A stretch of 64,000 nt of DNA from Christensenella intestinihominis (GCF_001678845.1 NZ_MAIQ01000001.1:271146-335145), one strand, 5' to 3'. Numbered from the stretch's first letter, positions 9,036-18,799 are shown. Notes: a model not told the origin generated them from the sequence alone. A program made the numbers and translations.

Positions 9036-9769
9036 GTTTGTTTTTTCAACCGCTCCAAAGTCTTTAAATCTTCCTTTGTGAGCTCTGCCTTTTCCAAAAG
9101 CTCCGGACGGCATACGAGGGTTTTCAGGAGGGCCTGTTCCCTCTGCCATGCGGCAATATTTTTATGATGCCCGGAAAGGAGCACCTCCGGCACATCCATC
9201 CCCTGAAACGAGGAAGGCCGCGTATACTGCGGATATTCGAGCAAGCCGCCGGAAAAGCTTTCCTCGGAAAGGGACTCGTCATTGGATAGGACCCCCGGCA
9301 CATAACGCATCACACAGTCCATCAATACCATCGCAGGCAATTCACCGCCCGTAAGGACGTAATCCCCGATGGAAATTTCTTCGTCGATCAGGTGGTCGAG
9401 GACGCGCTGGTCAACCCCTTCATAGTGCCCGCACAGAATGTTCACTACTTCATAGCCCGAAAATTCCGCCGCCTTTTCCTGCGTTAAAACACAGCCCGCA
9501 GGGCTCATATAAACGTTACGCGTTTTCTTTCCCGCATATTGTTCGCCCAGGGCCGAGAAACAACTGAACAGCGGCTGCGGCATCAGGAGCATTCCCGCGC
9601 CGCCTCCAAAAGGATATGCATCGACGCGGTTGTGCTTATCTTCCGTGTAATCACGAAAATTGACGGCATTGATTTCAACCAGTCCTTTTGCGATTGCCTT
9701 TTCACACAGGCTGGTGCCCGTGAACCCGGAAAACATCTCGGGAAAAATCGTAAGACAATTAAATATCAT
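9032..9769 (-). CDS. trmD: tRNA (guanine-37-N1)-methyltransferase
   Basis: TrmD methylates G37 next to the anticodon of certain tRNAs using S-adenosylmethionine, which prevents +1 frameshifts. The 245-residue protein has the SPOUT-class knot with YVLTGGELPAMVLMD and the C-terminal RPSSFQGMDVPEVLLSGHH segment. I placed the start at the ATG 9767-9769 (MIFNCLTIFPEMF), which matches the family N-terminus and overlaps the end of rimM by 11 bp. It belongs to the rpsP-rimM-trmD-rplS cluster. Confidence 0.97.
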   Translation of the reverse strand: MIFNCLTIFPEMFSGFTGTSLCEKAIAKGLVEINAVNFRDYTEDKHNRVDAYPFGGGAGMLLMPQPLFSCFSALGEQYAGKKTRNVYMSPAGCVLTQEKAAEFSGYEVVNILCGHYEGVDQRVLDHLIDEEISIGDYVLTGGELPAMVLMDCVMRYVPGVLSNDESLSEESFSGGLLEYPQYTRPSSFQGMDVPEVLLSGHHKNIAAWQREQALLKTLVCRPELLEKAELTKEDLKTLERLKKQT

Positions 9770-10277
9770 AAACCGCAACCTCGGAAAGTTTTTGCGCATC
9801 CACCGTAATAATGCCGCTTTCGACATCCCTGTTTATGAGAACGTGTTTTACGGCCGGAAACATACACGTTCCCGTTTCCAGCTTTACCACATAAACATCC
9901 GCCGCGCCATTTTGCAGGATATCCTGCAGAAGGCCGAGTGTTTTTCCCATATCGTCTTTTACGGTACAGCCAATCAGGTCCTGAATATAGTAAGAGCCCT
10001 CCGGCAGGCGTGCGGCATGCGCCCTGTCGATATACAGGAACACCCCGCGCAATTTTTCCGCGTCATCCCGGGTATTGATCCCTTTTAATTTCAAATAGGC
10101 ATACCGGGCGTCAATCCGTGCGCTTTCAATCTCCACACGTTTATATTCCGCATCCTTGAAGTAAGCGAACCCGAGTTCAAGAAAACGGGACAGGTCGTCG
10201 GTAAAGGCATCAAGCTTTACTTCGCCCTTCACCCCCTGCGGTTTCAGGATACGGCCCAACTCGAAATATTCTGTCAT
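9759..10277 (-). CDS. rimM: 16S rRNA processing protein RimM
   Basis: RimM assists maturation of the 30S head by binding S19 and 16S rRNA. The 172-residue protein has the N-terminal beta-barrel (FELGRILKPQGVKGEVK) and the C-terminal PRC-barrel (YYIQDLIGCTV...ADVYVV). Its start overlaps the stop of khpA by 4 bp and its end overlaps trmD. Length and context are normal. Confidence 0.96.
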   Translation of the reverse strand: MTEYFELGRILKPQGVKGEVKLDAFTDDLSRFLELGFAYFKDAEYKRVEIESARIDARYAYLKLKGINTRDDAEKLRGVFLYIDRAHAARLPEGSYYIQDLIGCTVKDDMGKTLGLLQDILQNGAADVYVVKLETGTCMFPAVKHVLINRDVESGIITVDAQKLSEVAVYDI

Positions 10278-10501
10278 ATGATTTCGACGATATACTTTTT
10301 GGGCGATTTTGTTGTGGCTGCCTTTACCACGGTGCGGATTGCCTTGGCGATCCGCCCCTGCTTTCCGATTACCTTGCCCATATCGTCCGGCGCAACGGTA
10401 AGCTCGAGGATAAACGCGTTATCTTCCTCACGCTCGGTTACACGGACGGCATCCGGCTCATCCACCAGATTTTTGGCAATATACTCCACCAATTCACGCA
10501 T
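10274..10501 (-). CDS. khpA: KH-domain RNA-binding protein KhpA (YlqC)
   Basis: A 75-residue single KH-domain protein with the RNA-binding loop G-K-Q-G at residues 47-50. KhpA works with KhpB (Jag) in control of cell elongation in Gram-positive bacteria. It lies between rpsP and rimM, its standard position in Firmicutes, with a 4-bp overlap into rimM and a 13-bp gap after rpsP. Confidence 0.95.
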   Translation of the reverse strand: MRELVEYIAKNLVDEPDAVRVTEREEDNAFILELTVAPDDMGKVIGKQGRIAKAIRTVVKAATTKSPKKYIVEII

Positions 10502-10514
10502 TGTGATTCACCCT

Positions 10515-10754
10515 TCAGTTGATCGCGCCGCTTTTTTTCAGTAAAGCGCGCGCCGTATCCGTAGGCTGTGCGCCATTGCCGATCCAGCTTTGCGCTTTTT
10601 CGTTATCCAGTTTCAGGTCTTTTGTAAGCGGATCATAGTAACCAAGCTCTTCAATATACCTGCCGTCACGAGGCGCACGTTCGTCCGCGACTACCATTCT
10701 GTAAAACGGCCGCTTTTTGGAACCCATTCTTTTCAATCTGATTTTTACTGACAT
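10515..10754 (-). CDS. rpsP: Ribosomal protein bS16
   Basis: Small-subunit protein S16, 79 residues, with the typical start [18 protein letters not shown] and the segment [17 protein letters not shown] strong GGAGG ribosome binding site precedes the ATG. The 70-bp gap after ffh contains a minus-strand TATAAT (near 10790) without a good -35, and a short CCGCT/AGCGG hairpin, so a weak internal promoter is possible. Confidence 0.98.
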   Translation of the reverse strand: MSVKIRLKRMGSKKRPFYRMVVADERAPRDGRYIEELGYYDPLTKDLKLDNEKAQSWIGNGAQPTDTARALLKKSGAIN

Positions 10755-10824
10755 AATATACCTCCAAATAATTTCATAAATGAAACCTTATTATATTTGA
10801 CCGCTCTAAGCGGCATATAGCTGA

Positions 10825-12147
10825 TTAAAATGGCATTTTCATCATGCCCCGCCGCTTCCCGCCCTTGCCGGAAAACTGCTTAAGCATCTTCTTCATTTGG
10901 TCAAACTGGTTTAAAAGCCTGTTTACATCCTGCACTGTCGTTCCGCTTCCCGCGCTGATCCGCCGCCTGCGCGACGCATTAATCACCTGGGGATTCAAAC
11001 GTTCCTCCCGCGTCATGGATTTAACAATCGCCTTGGTCCGCTCCAGCTGTTTTTCATCAACCGTCATGCCTTTTAGCTTATTTCCACCCGGCATCATGGC
11101 CAGAATATCGCTCATGGAGCCCATATCCTGGAATTGCTCCAGCTGATCGAGAAAATCCTCGAGCGTGAGCTGGTCCTTGGCGATCTTCTTCTGCAATTCA
11201 ACGGCTTTCTTTTCTTCAAAGGTAGCCTCCGCCTTCTCGATAAGCGACATAACGTCCCCCATTCCGAGGATTCGCGACGCCATACGGTCAGGGTAAAACG
11301 GCTCGATATCCGAGAGCTTTTCGCCTACGCCTACAAATTTAATCGGCTTTCCCGTCACCGAACGAACGGACATCGCCGCGCCGCCGCGCGTATCGCCGTC
11401 AATTTTCGTGAGGATAACCCCGTCGATTCCAATGTTATCGTTAAAAGTTGTCGCCGCATTAACCGCATCCTGGCCTGTCATTGCATCGAGAACCAGTAAG
11501 GTTTCCGTCGGATTTGCCGTTTGCTTCAGCTCTTTCAGTTCAGCCATCATTTCGTCGTCGATGTGGAGACGCCCCGCCGTATCCACGATAATCATATCGC
11601 AGCCAAGCTTCATCGCATGCTTTGCCGCTTCTTTATAGATTTTAGAGGCATTATCCTGCCCCATATCGAACACGTCCACGCCTACCTGTTCGCCTACTAC
11701 ATGCAGCTGTTTGATGGCCGCGGGGCGGTAGATATCGCAGGCAACAAGCAACGGCTTTTTGCCTTTCTTCTTATAGTAGCCGGCAAGCTTGGCGCAGAAC
11801 GTCGTTTTTCCGGCGCCTTGCAGGCCCATCATCAGGATTACGGTAGGCGGCGTGCCTGCAAGCCTGATTTCAGATTGCTTTCCACCCAGCAGTTCGGTCA
11901 TTTCGTCCCGTGCGAGCTTGATTACCTGCTGTCCGGGAGTGAGGCTTTCGAGAATTTCGGAACCGACCGCTTTCTCCGACAGTTCTTTGATAAATTTTTT
12001 AACAACGAGGAAATTGACGTCCGCTTCCAGCAGCACCAGCTTCACTTCGCGCATTGCCGCCTTGATATCCCCCTCGGAAAGTTTCCCGCGCGACGTCAGT
12101 TTTCTGAATACGTTCTGAAGTTTTTCCGCAATGCCTTCAAATGCCAT
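10825..12147 (-). CDS. ffh: Signal recognition particle protein Ffh
   Basis: GTPase subunit of the signal recognition particle, which delivers ribosomes making membrane proteins to FtsY. The 440-residue protein has the N and G domains (GLQGAGKTT near residue 108, DIYRPAA, DTAGRLH) and a Met-rich M domain with the SRP-RNA-binding segment SRRRRISAGSG. It begins 1 bp after the stop of ylxM. The ylxM-ffh pair is transcribed from the promoter at 12505-12532. Confidence 0.97.
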   Translation of the reverse strand: MAFEGIAEKLQNVFRKLTSRGKLSEGDIKAAMREVKLVLLEADVNFLVVKKFIKELSEKAVGSEILESLTPGQQVIKLARDEMTELLGGKQSEIRLAGTPPTVILMMGLQGAGKTTFCAKLAGYYKKKGKKPLLVACDIYRPAAIKQLHVVGEQVGVDVFDMGQDNASKIYKEAAKHAMKLGCDMIIVDTAGRLHIDDEMMAELKELKQTANPTETLLVLDAMTGQDAVNAATTFNDNIGIDGVILTKIDGDTRGGAAMSVRSVTGKPIKFVGVGEKLSDIEPFYPDRMASRILGMGDVMSLIEKAEATFEEKKAVELQKKIAKDQLTLEDFLDQLEQFQDMGSMSDILAMMPGGNKLKGMTVDEKQLERTKAIVKSMTREERLNPQVINASRRRRISAGSGTTVQDVNRLLNQFDQMKKMLKQFSGKGGKRRGMMKMPF

Positions 12148-12387
12148 TTATTTCTCCTTGCTGGCCGCAACCAGGCCAAGCTTATTTTCCATATCCATAA
12201 GTTTCGCCTGCGCCCGTTTCAGGGTGTCCAGTACGCCCTGCCTCGAAATCCCATATTCCTGGGCAATCTCGGCAAGGGAATAATCGTCGTTATAATAGAG
12301 TTCAAACATTTTCGCCTGTTTTTCCGTCAAAAATCCGCCATAAAAATCATAGTACAGGCTGAGGCTCAAATCCTTTTCATGTTTCAT
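12148..12387 (-). CDS. ylxM: YlxM, UPF0122 helix-turn-helix protein
   Basis: A 79-residue protein with a sigma-region-4-like helix-turn-helix (YSLAEIAQEYGISRQGVLDTLKRA), the family that always sits before ffh in Firmicutes and is thought to act with the signal recognition particle. The ATG at 12385-12387 gives the family-typical N-terminus; a GTG one codon upstream is possible. The ribosome binding site is weak (GGCGG). Two operator-like palindromes surround its promoter; self-regulation by YlxM is possible but unproven. Confidence 0.9.
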   Translation of the reverse strand: MKHEKDLSLSLYYDFYGGFLTEKQAKMFELYYNDDYSLAEIAQEYGISRQGVLDTLKRAQAKLMDMENKLGLVAASKEK

Positions 12388-12474
12388 CACACTACCGCCG
12401 GTCAGCCACCCTCTCCCGCACATGGGAATATGCGTATTACAGCGGCTGAATGCTCTCTTAATTCAAAAAACAGA

Positions 12475-12496
12475 TGTAAAGCACAAGACCTTTACA
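12475..12496. promoter_or_regulatory. Operator-like palindrome at the ylxM start site
   Basis: A 22-bp inverted repeat with perfect 7-bp arms, TGTAAAG-N8-CTTTACA. It begins about two bases after the predicted transcription start of ylxM, a classic repressor position. Its centre lies 52 bp from the centre of the twin palindrome at 12527-12548. In RNA it would also form a short hairpin in the leader. Confidence 0.65.
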
Positions 12497-12504
12497 CCTG
12501 TATT

Positions 12505-12532
12505 ATTATACATGATTTTCGGGAAGTGTCAA
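12505..12532 (-). promoter_or_regulatory. Promoter for ylxM-ffh
   Basis: Minus strand TTGACA (12527-12532), 16-bp spacer, TATAAT (12505-12510): both hexamers match the main sigma factor consensus exactly. The start site would be near 12498, leaving a leader of about 110 nt before ylxM. Confidence 0.88.
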
Positions 12533-12548
12533 GCATAAGACCTTTACA
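12527..12548. promoter_or_regulatory. Second operator-like palindrome, overlapping the -35
   Basis: A 22-bp repeat TGTAAAG-N8-CTTGACA on the minus strand. Its right half is the -35 hexamer TTGACA itself. It matches the palindrome at 12475-12496 at 20 of 22 positions, including most of the central eight bases, so the two are copies rather than chance inverted repeats. A bound protein here would block RNA polymerase. Confidence 0.62.
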
Positions 12549-12549
12549 C

Positions 12550-13191
12550 TTACAATTTCAGCAATCGTTTCCGTGAAATCGGCCCTCCATGGCCGGGATA
12601 ATAAACTTCCGCCGCCGTCCGCTTTAAGAGTTCAACGCTTTGGCCTACCGCTTCAAAATCCTCCGCGATTCGCGCCCTGCTGGCTCCGCCCATATTCATG
12701 AGCGTATCGCCGACGATACACGCCCCTCCGGCTATAACGCCGATCGAGCCGGCCGTATGGCCCGGAAGCCCGATGATCCGCGCATCAACCCCGAAGGGTT
12801 CCAGCCCCTGCCCGTCCTGTAAATAGAAATCCGGTTCAAACGATTCGATATGCGTCTTATTAATATTTGATATGGAAACCTTGCGGATCAAATACCCAAG
12901 CAGCCCGCGCGAATGGATCGCGCGGATACGGTTATCGCGCACAAGCGCTTCATCCGCTTTGTGAAGGGCAATCTTCGCGCCGAATTTCCGCGCCAGGAAC
13001 GCCGCATTGTACGCATGGTCAAAATGGCCGTGCGTCAGCAAGATAAGTTCGATATTCCACGGACGCAGGGCTTCCAGCAAACCCGCCCTTGTGGATTCCC
13101 TTCCCGTATCCACAAGCACTGCGCGTCCGCCATTTTCAATTACAAAGCAGTTGTCTCCGCCGAAGCGCAAATGCGTTACACGCGTGCCCAT
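12550..13191 (-). CDS. Metallo-beta-lactamase-fold hydrolase
   Basis: A 213-residue soluble metallo-beta-lactamase-fold protein with the metal motif HGHFDH (THGHFDH), a later GLPGHTAGS histidine, GDTLM and a C-terminal PGHGGPIS. These are the expected zinc ligands of the glyoxalase-II-like group; the substrate cannot be read from sequence. The ATG at 13189-13191 starts 1 bp after the ftsY stop, so it is the last gene of the smc-ftsY transcript. It interrupts the usual smc-ftsY-ylxM-ffh order. Confidence 0.85.
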   Translation of the reverse strand: MGTRVTHLRFGGDNCFVIENGGRAVLVDTGRESTRAGLLEALRPWNIELILLTHGHFDHAYNAAFLARKFGAKIALHKADEALVRDNRIRAIHSRGLLGYLIRKVSISNINKTHIESFEPDFYLQDGQGLEPFGVDARIIGLPGHTAGSIGVIAGGACIVGDTLMNMGGASRARIAEDFEAVGQSVELLKRTAAEVYYPGHGGPISRKRLLKL

Positions 13192-13192
13192 C

Positions 13193-14092
13193 TTATTCGA
13201 GGATGGCCCGGGCAAACTCGCGCGCGTCAAAGGGCTGCAGATCGTCCACGCCTTCGCCCACGCCGATGAAGCGCACAGGCACGCCCGTCATATCCTTGAC
13301 GGCGCATACAACGCCGCCCTTGGCTGTGCCGTCAAGCTTTGTTAAGATGATTCCCGTGAGCTTAACGCTCTCGTTAAAGACTTCCGTCTGCGAGATTGCA
13401 TTCTGGCCTGTCGTGGCGTCCACCACAAGGAACGTTTCACGGTTTGCGTTCCCGTATTCCTTATCGATGACGCGGTTGATTTTTTCCAGCTCGCCCATCA
13501 GGTTCTTTTTGTTATGCAGGCGTCCCGCCGTATCGACGATCAGGAGGTCGCTGTCCGCATGCTTGGCCGCATCGATTGCGTCATATACGACGGCGGCCGG
13601 GTCGGCTCCTTCCGCATATTTGATAACGCGCGTATTCGTGCGTTCGCCCCAGATAGAGAGCTGTTCTGCCGCTGCCGCGCGGAAGGTGTCCGCCGCTGCC
13701 AAAAGCACTTTTTTCCCTTGTGCGTTATAGTAGTTGGTCAGCTTGCCGATGGCGGTGGTTTTACCTACGCCGTTTACGCCCACAATGAGCATTACGGTCG
13801 GCTTCCTGATTTCGAGAGGCGGGGCGCTCATATAATCCGCAAGGATGTCCACAAGCATATCCTTGATTTCTGCGGAATCGGAGACCTTGTTCTCCTTTAC
13901 CTGGTCCCGCAGCGATTCGACTACCTTTTCCGTCGTCGCATAGCCAATATCCGAAAGGATCAGTGCTTCTTCCAGTTCTTCAAAGAAGTCCTCGTCCACC
14001 TTGCGGAAATTCTTAATGACATTGTTTACCTTTGCCGAAAAATTCTCACGCGTTTTGTTTACACGTTCCTTAAGCTTATCAAAAAATCCCAT
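13193..14092 (-). CDS. ftsY: Signal recognition particle receptor FtsY
   Basis: Membrane-associated GTPase that docks the signal recognition particle. The 299-residue protein has an N domain directly at the start, with no long acidic A domain as in E. coli, and a G domain with GVNGVGKT (105-112), DTFRAAA, DTAGRLHN and TKLDGTAKGG. The N-terminal amphipathic helix (MGFFDKLKERVNK) probably supplies membrane contact. It follows smc after 22 bp. Confidence 0.97.
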   Translation of the reverse strand: MGFFDKLKERVNKTRENFSAKVNNVIKNFRKVDEDFFEELEEALILSDIGYATTEKVVESLRDQVKENKVSDSAEIKDMLVDILADYMSAPPLEIRKPTVMLIVGVNGVGKTTAIGKLTNYYNAQGKKVLLAAADTFRAAAAEQLSIWGERTNTRVIKYAEGADPAAVVYDAIDAAKHADSDLLIVDTAGRLHNKKNLMGELEKINRVIDKEYGNANRETFLVVDATTGQNAISQTEVFNESVKLTGIILTKLDGTAKGGVVCAVKDMTGVPVRFIGVGEGVDDLQPFDAREFARAILE

Positions 14093-14114
14093 TTTGAAAT
14101 TTCTCCCTTGTCTC

Positions 14115-17100
14115 TTAAAGTTCTACCGATACGATATCTGAAACGCCCTTCTCCTGCATTGCAATACCGTAAAGCGTATCACAGATTGCCATAGACGGCT
14201 TCCTGTGCGTAATGACAATGAATTGCAGCTCTTTTGAAAGGGTTTGCAGATATTCTGAAAACCGAATCACGTTTGCATCGTCGAGCGGCGCGTCGATCTC
14301 GTCAAGAAGGCAAATCGGGGAAGGATTAATATTCAGCATTGCAAATAAAAGCGCAATTGCCGTAAGCGCCTTTTCCCCGCCGGATAAGAGGCTGATATTC
14401 TGGAGCTTTTTGCCGGGGGGTTCCGCGATGATTTCCACACCGCACTCCATAATGTCCCCTTCACCCAGCTCAAGCCGGGCATGTCCGCCGCCAAAGAGAT
14501 CGTGGAACGTTTTCTGGAAGTTCTCATTAATCATGGCGAATTTTTCGCGGAAACTTTCCTTCATTCCCGACAAAAGGCCGTCAATCACAACCTGCAGGTC
14601 ATTTCCTGCCGCAATCAGGTCTTCCCGCTGGAGTACAAGATTGTCGTACCGTTCGCGCACGCGCGTGTAATCCTCAATGGCATTCGGATTTACCGCGCCC
14701 ATTTCGCGGATACGTTCACGGATTCCGTCGATTTCCCGTACGCCTGCCTGATAGGCAAACTCTTCCCTGCGAAATGGAAGCGCGTTTGCATAAGTCAGGC
14801 CATAATCCTCCCACAACTTATTCTGGTAGTTTTCGCGTGATAATTCGAGCTTTTCCCGGTTCGCAATAAATTTATATTTTTGTTCGATCAACAGGTCTTT
14901 CTGCGCGTTAAGTTCCTCTACCTTTTCGGCGGATTGCTCTACCTGCGCATTCCATTCGTCCCTTTGCAAAAGCTTGGCGCGCGCTTCCTCCCCCGCCTGC
15001 CGTACCCGCTCGAGGATTTCGTCGAGTTGTCCGCGGAGTTCCGCCTTGGAATGGGTCAGTTCCTTCATTTCTGCCGAGAGCGTATCATTATTTTGCTGCA
15101 TCTGCCCGAGACCGTCCTTTGCCTGGGCAATCGAAGCACGCAAGTGCTCCGCCTCGCGCAAAAGGATATTTTTCTCGTTCGCAAGCTCCGACTGGCGAAG
15201 CTCCTGTGCGGAAAGGGTATCCTTGATTTCCGACGTCTGGGCCGCCACTCCTGCGGCGCGCGATTCCGCTTCTTCAAGGCGCGCCTTGAGCGCTTCAAAA
15301 TCCTCCTGTGCCTGCGCCGTATCTTTCTGCAGCGCCCCGGTTGCCGCTTTCATCTGTTCGTATTCGGCTTCCGCTTCCGCCAGCCTGTCTGTAAGCCCGA
15401 CGGTAACCTGTTCACTATTCGCAAACGTATCCCGGGCAGCCTGGAATTTTTGTTTTGCCTCCGCGGTTTTAATTTCCTGGTCGCGCAGCTTTTGCAGTGT
15501 TTCCTGCTGCAAGCGCTGGGCAGCCTCGCCCTTTTCCCGGCACTCCGTAAGTTCGGCATTCCATTTCGCAAGCAGTTTGCGGTTTTCCGTTACATTTTCC
15601 TTAAGTTCCTGCGCCATACGCCTGCGCGAGAGGAGACCGGTATTGTTCTTTTTCAGGCTCCCGCCCGTAATGACTCCGCCCGGTTTTATGAAGTCTCCAT
15701 CCATTGTAACCGCTCGGAAAGCATAATCCGTTTTACGCATCAGCGCAATCGCGCTGTCCATATCGCGCACAATTACCGTGCGGGCAAGCAGAAAGTCAAC
15801 TGCCGGGCGCACCGCGTCCGCACAGCTGATTGCTTCGCTGGCAATACACTCTACCCCGTCCATATTGAGGAAAGATTTTTCATCCTTTTGCAGGGTGCGG
15901 ACTTTAAGCGATTTTGTGGGCAGAAAAGTGACACGGCCCAGATTATTTTTGCGCAGGAAAGAAATGATATCCTTTGCGTCCGTATCATTTTCCACCACTA
16001 CATTTTGCAGAGCGTTGCCAAGGATCACTTCGATTGGCGTTTCATATTTTTTGGGAACGTCGACCAGTTCGGCGAGCACGCCTTTGATTTTATGCGCAAT
16101 ATCCGGGGCGCTTTTAGCCGCCTTAAAAAGCGAGCGGACACTGTCAAAATATCCCTCGTATTCGTCGCGCATATCGTTTAAAAGCTTCAGGCGCGATTCA
16201 TCCTCGCTCAGGCAGCGCGCCGTATCGGAAGCCTTCTTTTCCGCTTGCGCCTGTTCTGCCTGTAAATCCCTGATTGCCTGCGCCGCTTCATTCATTGCGG
16301 AGCGCAGGCCCGCGCTTTTGCGGTCGCACTCCCCGGCTTCACGTTCGAGCGTTTCCGCCGTTTGCCGAAGCTGTGAAATATATGCGTCGTGGCGTTCTAT
16401 TTCCGCCTGTGCCTGTTCCTTTTTCTGGCCAAGCACCTCTGCCTTGACCTGCTTTTCATTGAGGTCAATCAGCATTGTCTGCAACGCCGTACGGGCGCTT
16501 TCCACTTCCGCGCGTACGGAATCAATTCCCTCCTGCACATCGCCGGATTTCCCGGAAACTTCCTCGATTTGGGCGCGCAGAGTTAGGATTTCCGCATACT
16601 TTTCATCGATCGCGGCATTTTTCTCATTGACCTGGATATTCAGTTCCCGGAGCTTTTGCTCGCTTTCCGCAATCTGCGCCTCGTATGCATCACGTTTTTC
16701 ATAATTTTCGCGCATGGCGCGCTGATTTGTATTTTCTTTTTCTTCCAGCAGATTAAGAGAGCCCTTGAGGCGCTCCTGCTCGCTCATCCGTTCGCCAAGA
16801 CGCGCATTTTGCGTTTCGATCTCATCCTGAAGCTGATTGAGCTGCTTTTTTATCTCCTGGACCCGTGCGCCCTCCTGTGCAATCTGCTCTGTCAGGTCTT
16901 GGAATTCCTGTTCGTTCTCGCGAACCTGTTCTTCCGTTTTTGTGATGCGTTCGCCGGTCCGGTCGTATTGGTACAGGTAAAGGTTAATTTCCAGTTCTTT
17001 TAAGCGGTCGCGGAGCGTAAGGTAATCACGCGCTTCATTCATCTGCTTTTCGAGCGGCTCGATTTGTGAAGAAAGTTCTGAAATAATATCGTCAATCCGC

Positions 17101-17666
17101 GTAATGTTATCGTTGGTTTTGCGAAGGTTGCGTTCCGCTTCCTCTTTCCGGACGCGGTATTTCATGATGCCCGCCGCTTCCTCGAACACCTTCCGGCGGT
17201 CGGTGGCCTTGCTCGTCAGGATTTCGTCGATTTTTCCCTGGCCGATAATGGAATATCCTTCTTTCCCGATGCCCGTATCGCGGAACAGCTCCAGGATATC
17301 CTTCAGGCGGCAGCTGGTGTTATTGATGGAATATTCGCTTTCCCCGGAGCGGTACATTTTGCGGCGCACCGCAATCTCCGTATACTCGGATTTGATGCGC
17401 ATATCCGAGTTGTCAAAAATAAGCGCAACCTCACAGTAGCCTTTTTTACTGCGCGTTTGCGTGCCGTTAAAAATTACATCCTGCATACTCGTGCCGCGCA
17501 GGTTCCTCGAGCTCTGTTCCCCGAGCACCCAACGCATGGCGTCGGCTATATTGCTTTTGCCGCTGCCGTTCGGCCCGACCACGCCCGTGATTCCCTTATT
17601 GATAATAATTTCCTTCTTGTTGCAGAAGGATTTGAACCCGTTGAGTTCGATGCGTTTCAGGAACAC
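14115..17666 (-). CDS. smc: Chromosome segregation ATPase SMC
   Basis: SMC condensin subunit, 1183 residues, normal for the family. Walker [10 protein letters not shown] is at 31-39, two long coiled-coil arms flank a hinge at about 510-670 (rich in Gly, with GGSLKKN), and the C-terminal head has [10 protein letters not shown] and Walker [15 protein letters not shown]. The start is GTG (17664-17666), directly abutting the rseC stop codon with no spacer; it gives the canonical [13 protein letters not shown] start. No frameshift is visible. Confidence 0.97.
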   Translation of the reverse strand: MFLKRIELNGFKSFCNKKEIIINKGITGVVGPNGSGKSNIADAMRWVLGEQSSRNLRGTSMQDVIFNGTQTRSKKGYCEVALIFDNSDMRIKSEYTEIAVRRKMYRSGESEYSINNTSCRLKDILELFRDTGIGKEGYSIIGQGKIDEILTSKATDRRKVFEEAAGIMKYRVRKEEAERNLRKTNDNITRIDDIISELSSQIEPLEKQMNEARDYLTLRDRLKELEINLYLYQYDRTGERITKTEEQVRENEQEFQDLTEQIAQEGARVQEIKKQLNQLQDEIETQNARLGERMSEQERLKGSLNLLEEKENTNQRAMRENYEKRDAYEAQIAESEQKLRELNIQVNEKNAAIDEKYAEILTLRAQIEEVSGKSGDVQEGIDSVRAEVESARTALQTMLIDLNEKQVKAEVLGQKKEQAQAEIERHDAYISQLRQTAETLEREAGECDRKSAGLRSAMNEAAQAIRDLQAEQAQAEKKASDTARCLSEDESRLKLLNDMRDEYEGYFDSVRSLFKAAKSAPDIAHKIKGVLAELVDVPKKYETPIEVILGNALQNVVVENDTDAKDIISFLRKNNLGRVTFLPTKSLKVRTLQKDEKSFLNMDGVECIASEAISCADAVRPAVDFLLARTVIVRDMDSAIALMRKTDYAFRAVTMDGDFIKPGGVITGGSLKKNNTGLLSRRRMAQELKENVTENRKLLAKWNAELTECREKGEAAQRLQQETLQKLRDQEIKTAEAKQKFQAARDTFANSEQVTVGLTDRLAEAEAEYEQMKAATGALQKDTAQAQEDFEALKARLEEAESRAAGVAAQTSEIKDTLSAQELRQSELANEKNILLREAEHLRASIAQAKDGLGQMQQNNDTLSAEMKELTHSKAELRGQLDEILERVRQAGEEARAKLLQRDEWNAQVEQSAEKVEELNAQKDLLIEQKYKFIANREKLELSRENYQNKLWEDYGLTYANALPFRREEFAYQAGVREIDGIRERIREMGAVNPNAIEDYTRVRERYDNLVLQREDLIAAGNDLQVVIDGLLSGMKESFREKFAMINENFQKTFHDLFGGGHARLELGEGDIMECGVEIIAEPPGKKLQNISLLSGGEKALTAIALLFAMLNINPSPICLLDEIDAPLDDANVIRFSEYLQTLSKELQFIVITHRKPSMAICDTLYGIAMQEKGVSDIVSVEL

Positions 17667-18101
17667 TTATTTTTGCTCGCTTTCCTCAATGATTTTTGTC
17701 ATCGTATATACGTTTGCAAACTTCTTTTTAAAATATGGGTTTAACAGCTTCAGGATCAAAAATGCGGCGGCGGCAAAGACGATCCCAAGGATTGCGGCGA
17801 GCGCATCCCTGACCGGGAAAACATCCTGTGGGATAACATACCCAAGCCATACGCCGAAAAAGAGCATCAGCAACGGGAAAATGTATGCGATCGCCGATGA
17901 CTGGAGCGCGTTTTTGGTTGTAAACTGAACCTCGACCCGCTCCCCTTCCCGCGCATGCAGCAGGTTTTTCATTGTAACGGTGATATCGTTTTGCCCGCTG
18001 AGCATGCCGCATGCCCCGCATTTGGAACATGCGGAGGTGCGTTCAAATAAAACGTATGCCGTATCGCCCGCTATTTTCGTTACAAGGCCCGATTCATTCA
18101 T
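17667..18101 (-). CDS. RseC/SoxR-reducing-system family membrane protein
   Basis: A 144-residue protein with an N-terminal cysteine cluster (Cys25, Cys28, Cys31 in ACSKCGACG), a small beta-rich domain, and two membrane spans (about 68-90 and 97-119). It fits the RseC/SoxR-reducing family, where the cysteines may bind a metal or iron-sulfur cluster and the protein works with electron-transfer complexes; the role in Clostridia is unclear. Its start overlaps the tcdA stop by 4 bp. Confidence 0.82.
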   Translation of the reverse strand: MNESGLVTKIAGDTAYVLFERTSACSKCGACGMLSGQNDITVTMKNLLHAREGERVEVQFTTKNALQSSAIAYIFPLLMLFFGVWLGYVIPQDVFPVRDALAAILGIVFAAAAFLILKLLNPYFKKKFANVYTMTKIIEESEQK

Positions 18102-18799
18102 TCTCCCACACCTGCCAATTGCCGTATTGCCTCACCGGCCATAAGGAGCCCGCATACAGAGGGAACAAACGAAATGCTGGCCGGCACATTTTTCCCATCT
18201 TCACTTACCATCACTTTATGCGGAAGCTCGTCCGAGCATACCACCTTGAGCTTTCCTATTCCCGCCTCGCGCAGCCGTTTTCGCAATATCTTCGCGATTG
18301 GGTCGCACGTTGTCTGGAATATATCCATTATGGCAAAACGCTCCGGATGCAATTTGTTGCCCGCGCCCATAGAGGAAATGATTTCAATTTCCCGTTCGGC
18401 ACAGTTTAAAATCAGGTTTTCCTTTGATTTCAGGCTGTCGATTGCATCAATAACAAAGTCAAACCCCGGCGCGAAAAGTTCACCGGCAGTGGTTTCATCG
18501 TAAAAACAATCACAGGCAACGACATTCACATTGGGATTTATATCGCGGGCCCGTTCCGCCATCACATCCACTTTTTTCCTGCCAATCGTGGAGGAAAGCG
18601 CCACAAGCTGGCGGTTGCAGTTGGACGGTTTCACCACATCGTTATCGATCAGGTACAGCGTACCCACGCCCGCCCGCGCAAGCGCTTCCGCCGCAAACGA
18701 GCCGACCCCGCCGATTCCGAATACGGCGACGGCCGATGCGCGCAGCCGCGCAGCCGCCTCTTTGCCGATCAATGCAACCGTCCTGGAATCGTCAAGCAT
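18098..18799 (-). CDS. tcdA: tRNA threonylcarbamoyladenosine dehydratase (TcdA/CsdL)
   Basis: E1/ThiF-like enzyme that uses ATP to cyclise t6A at position 37 of tRNAs. The 233-residue protein has the nucleotide fold FGIGGVGSFAAEALARAG near residue 27, the IDNDVVKPSNCNRQ adenylation segment, and CDCFYDE and CSDELP cysteines. It overlaps aspS by one base (TGATG) and rseC by four. Placement beside tRNA synthetase genes fits a tRNA role. A sulfur-carrier-activating paralogue cannot be excluded but fits less well. Confidence 0.88.
   Translation of the reverse strand: MLDDSRTVALIGKEAAARLRASAVAVFGIGGVGSFAAEALARAGVGTLYLIDNDVVKPSNCNRQLVALSSTIGRKKVDVMAERARDINPNVNVVACDCFYDETTAGELFAPGFDFVIDAIDSLKSKENLILNCAEREIEIISSMGAGNKLHPERFAIMDIFQTTCDPIAKILRKRLREAGIGKLKVVCSDELPHKVMVSEDGKNVPASISFVPSVCGLLMAGEAIRQLAGVGE

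Noticed and set aside
14880-16181. A 433-codon plus-strand frame opposite smc
   Set aside because: Composition is that of an antisense of coiled-coil codons (rich in Leu, Phe, Arg, Cys); no homology recognised.
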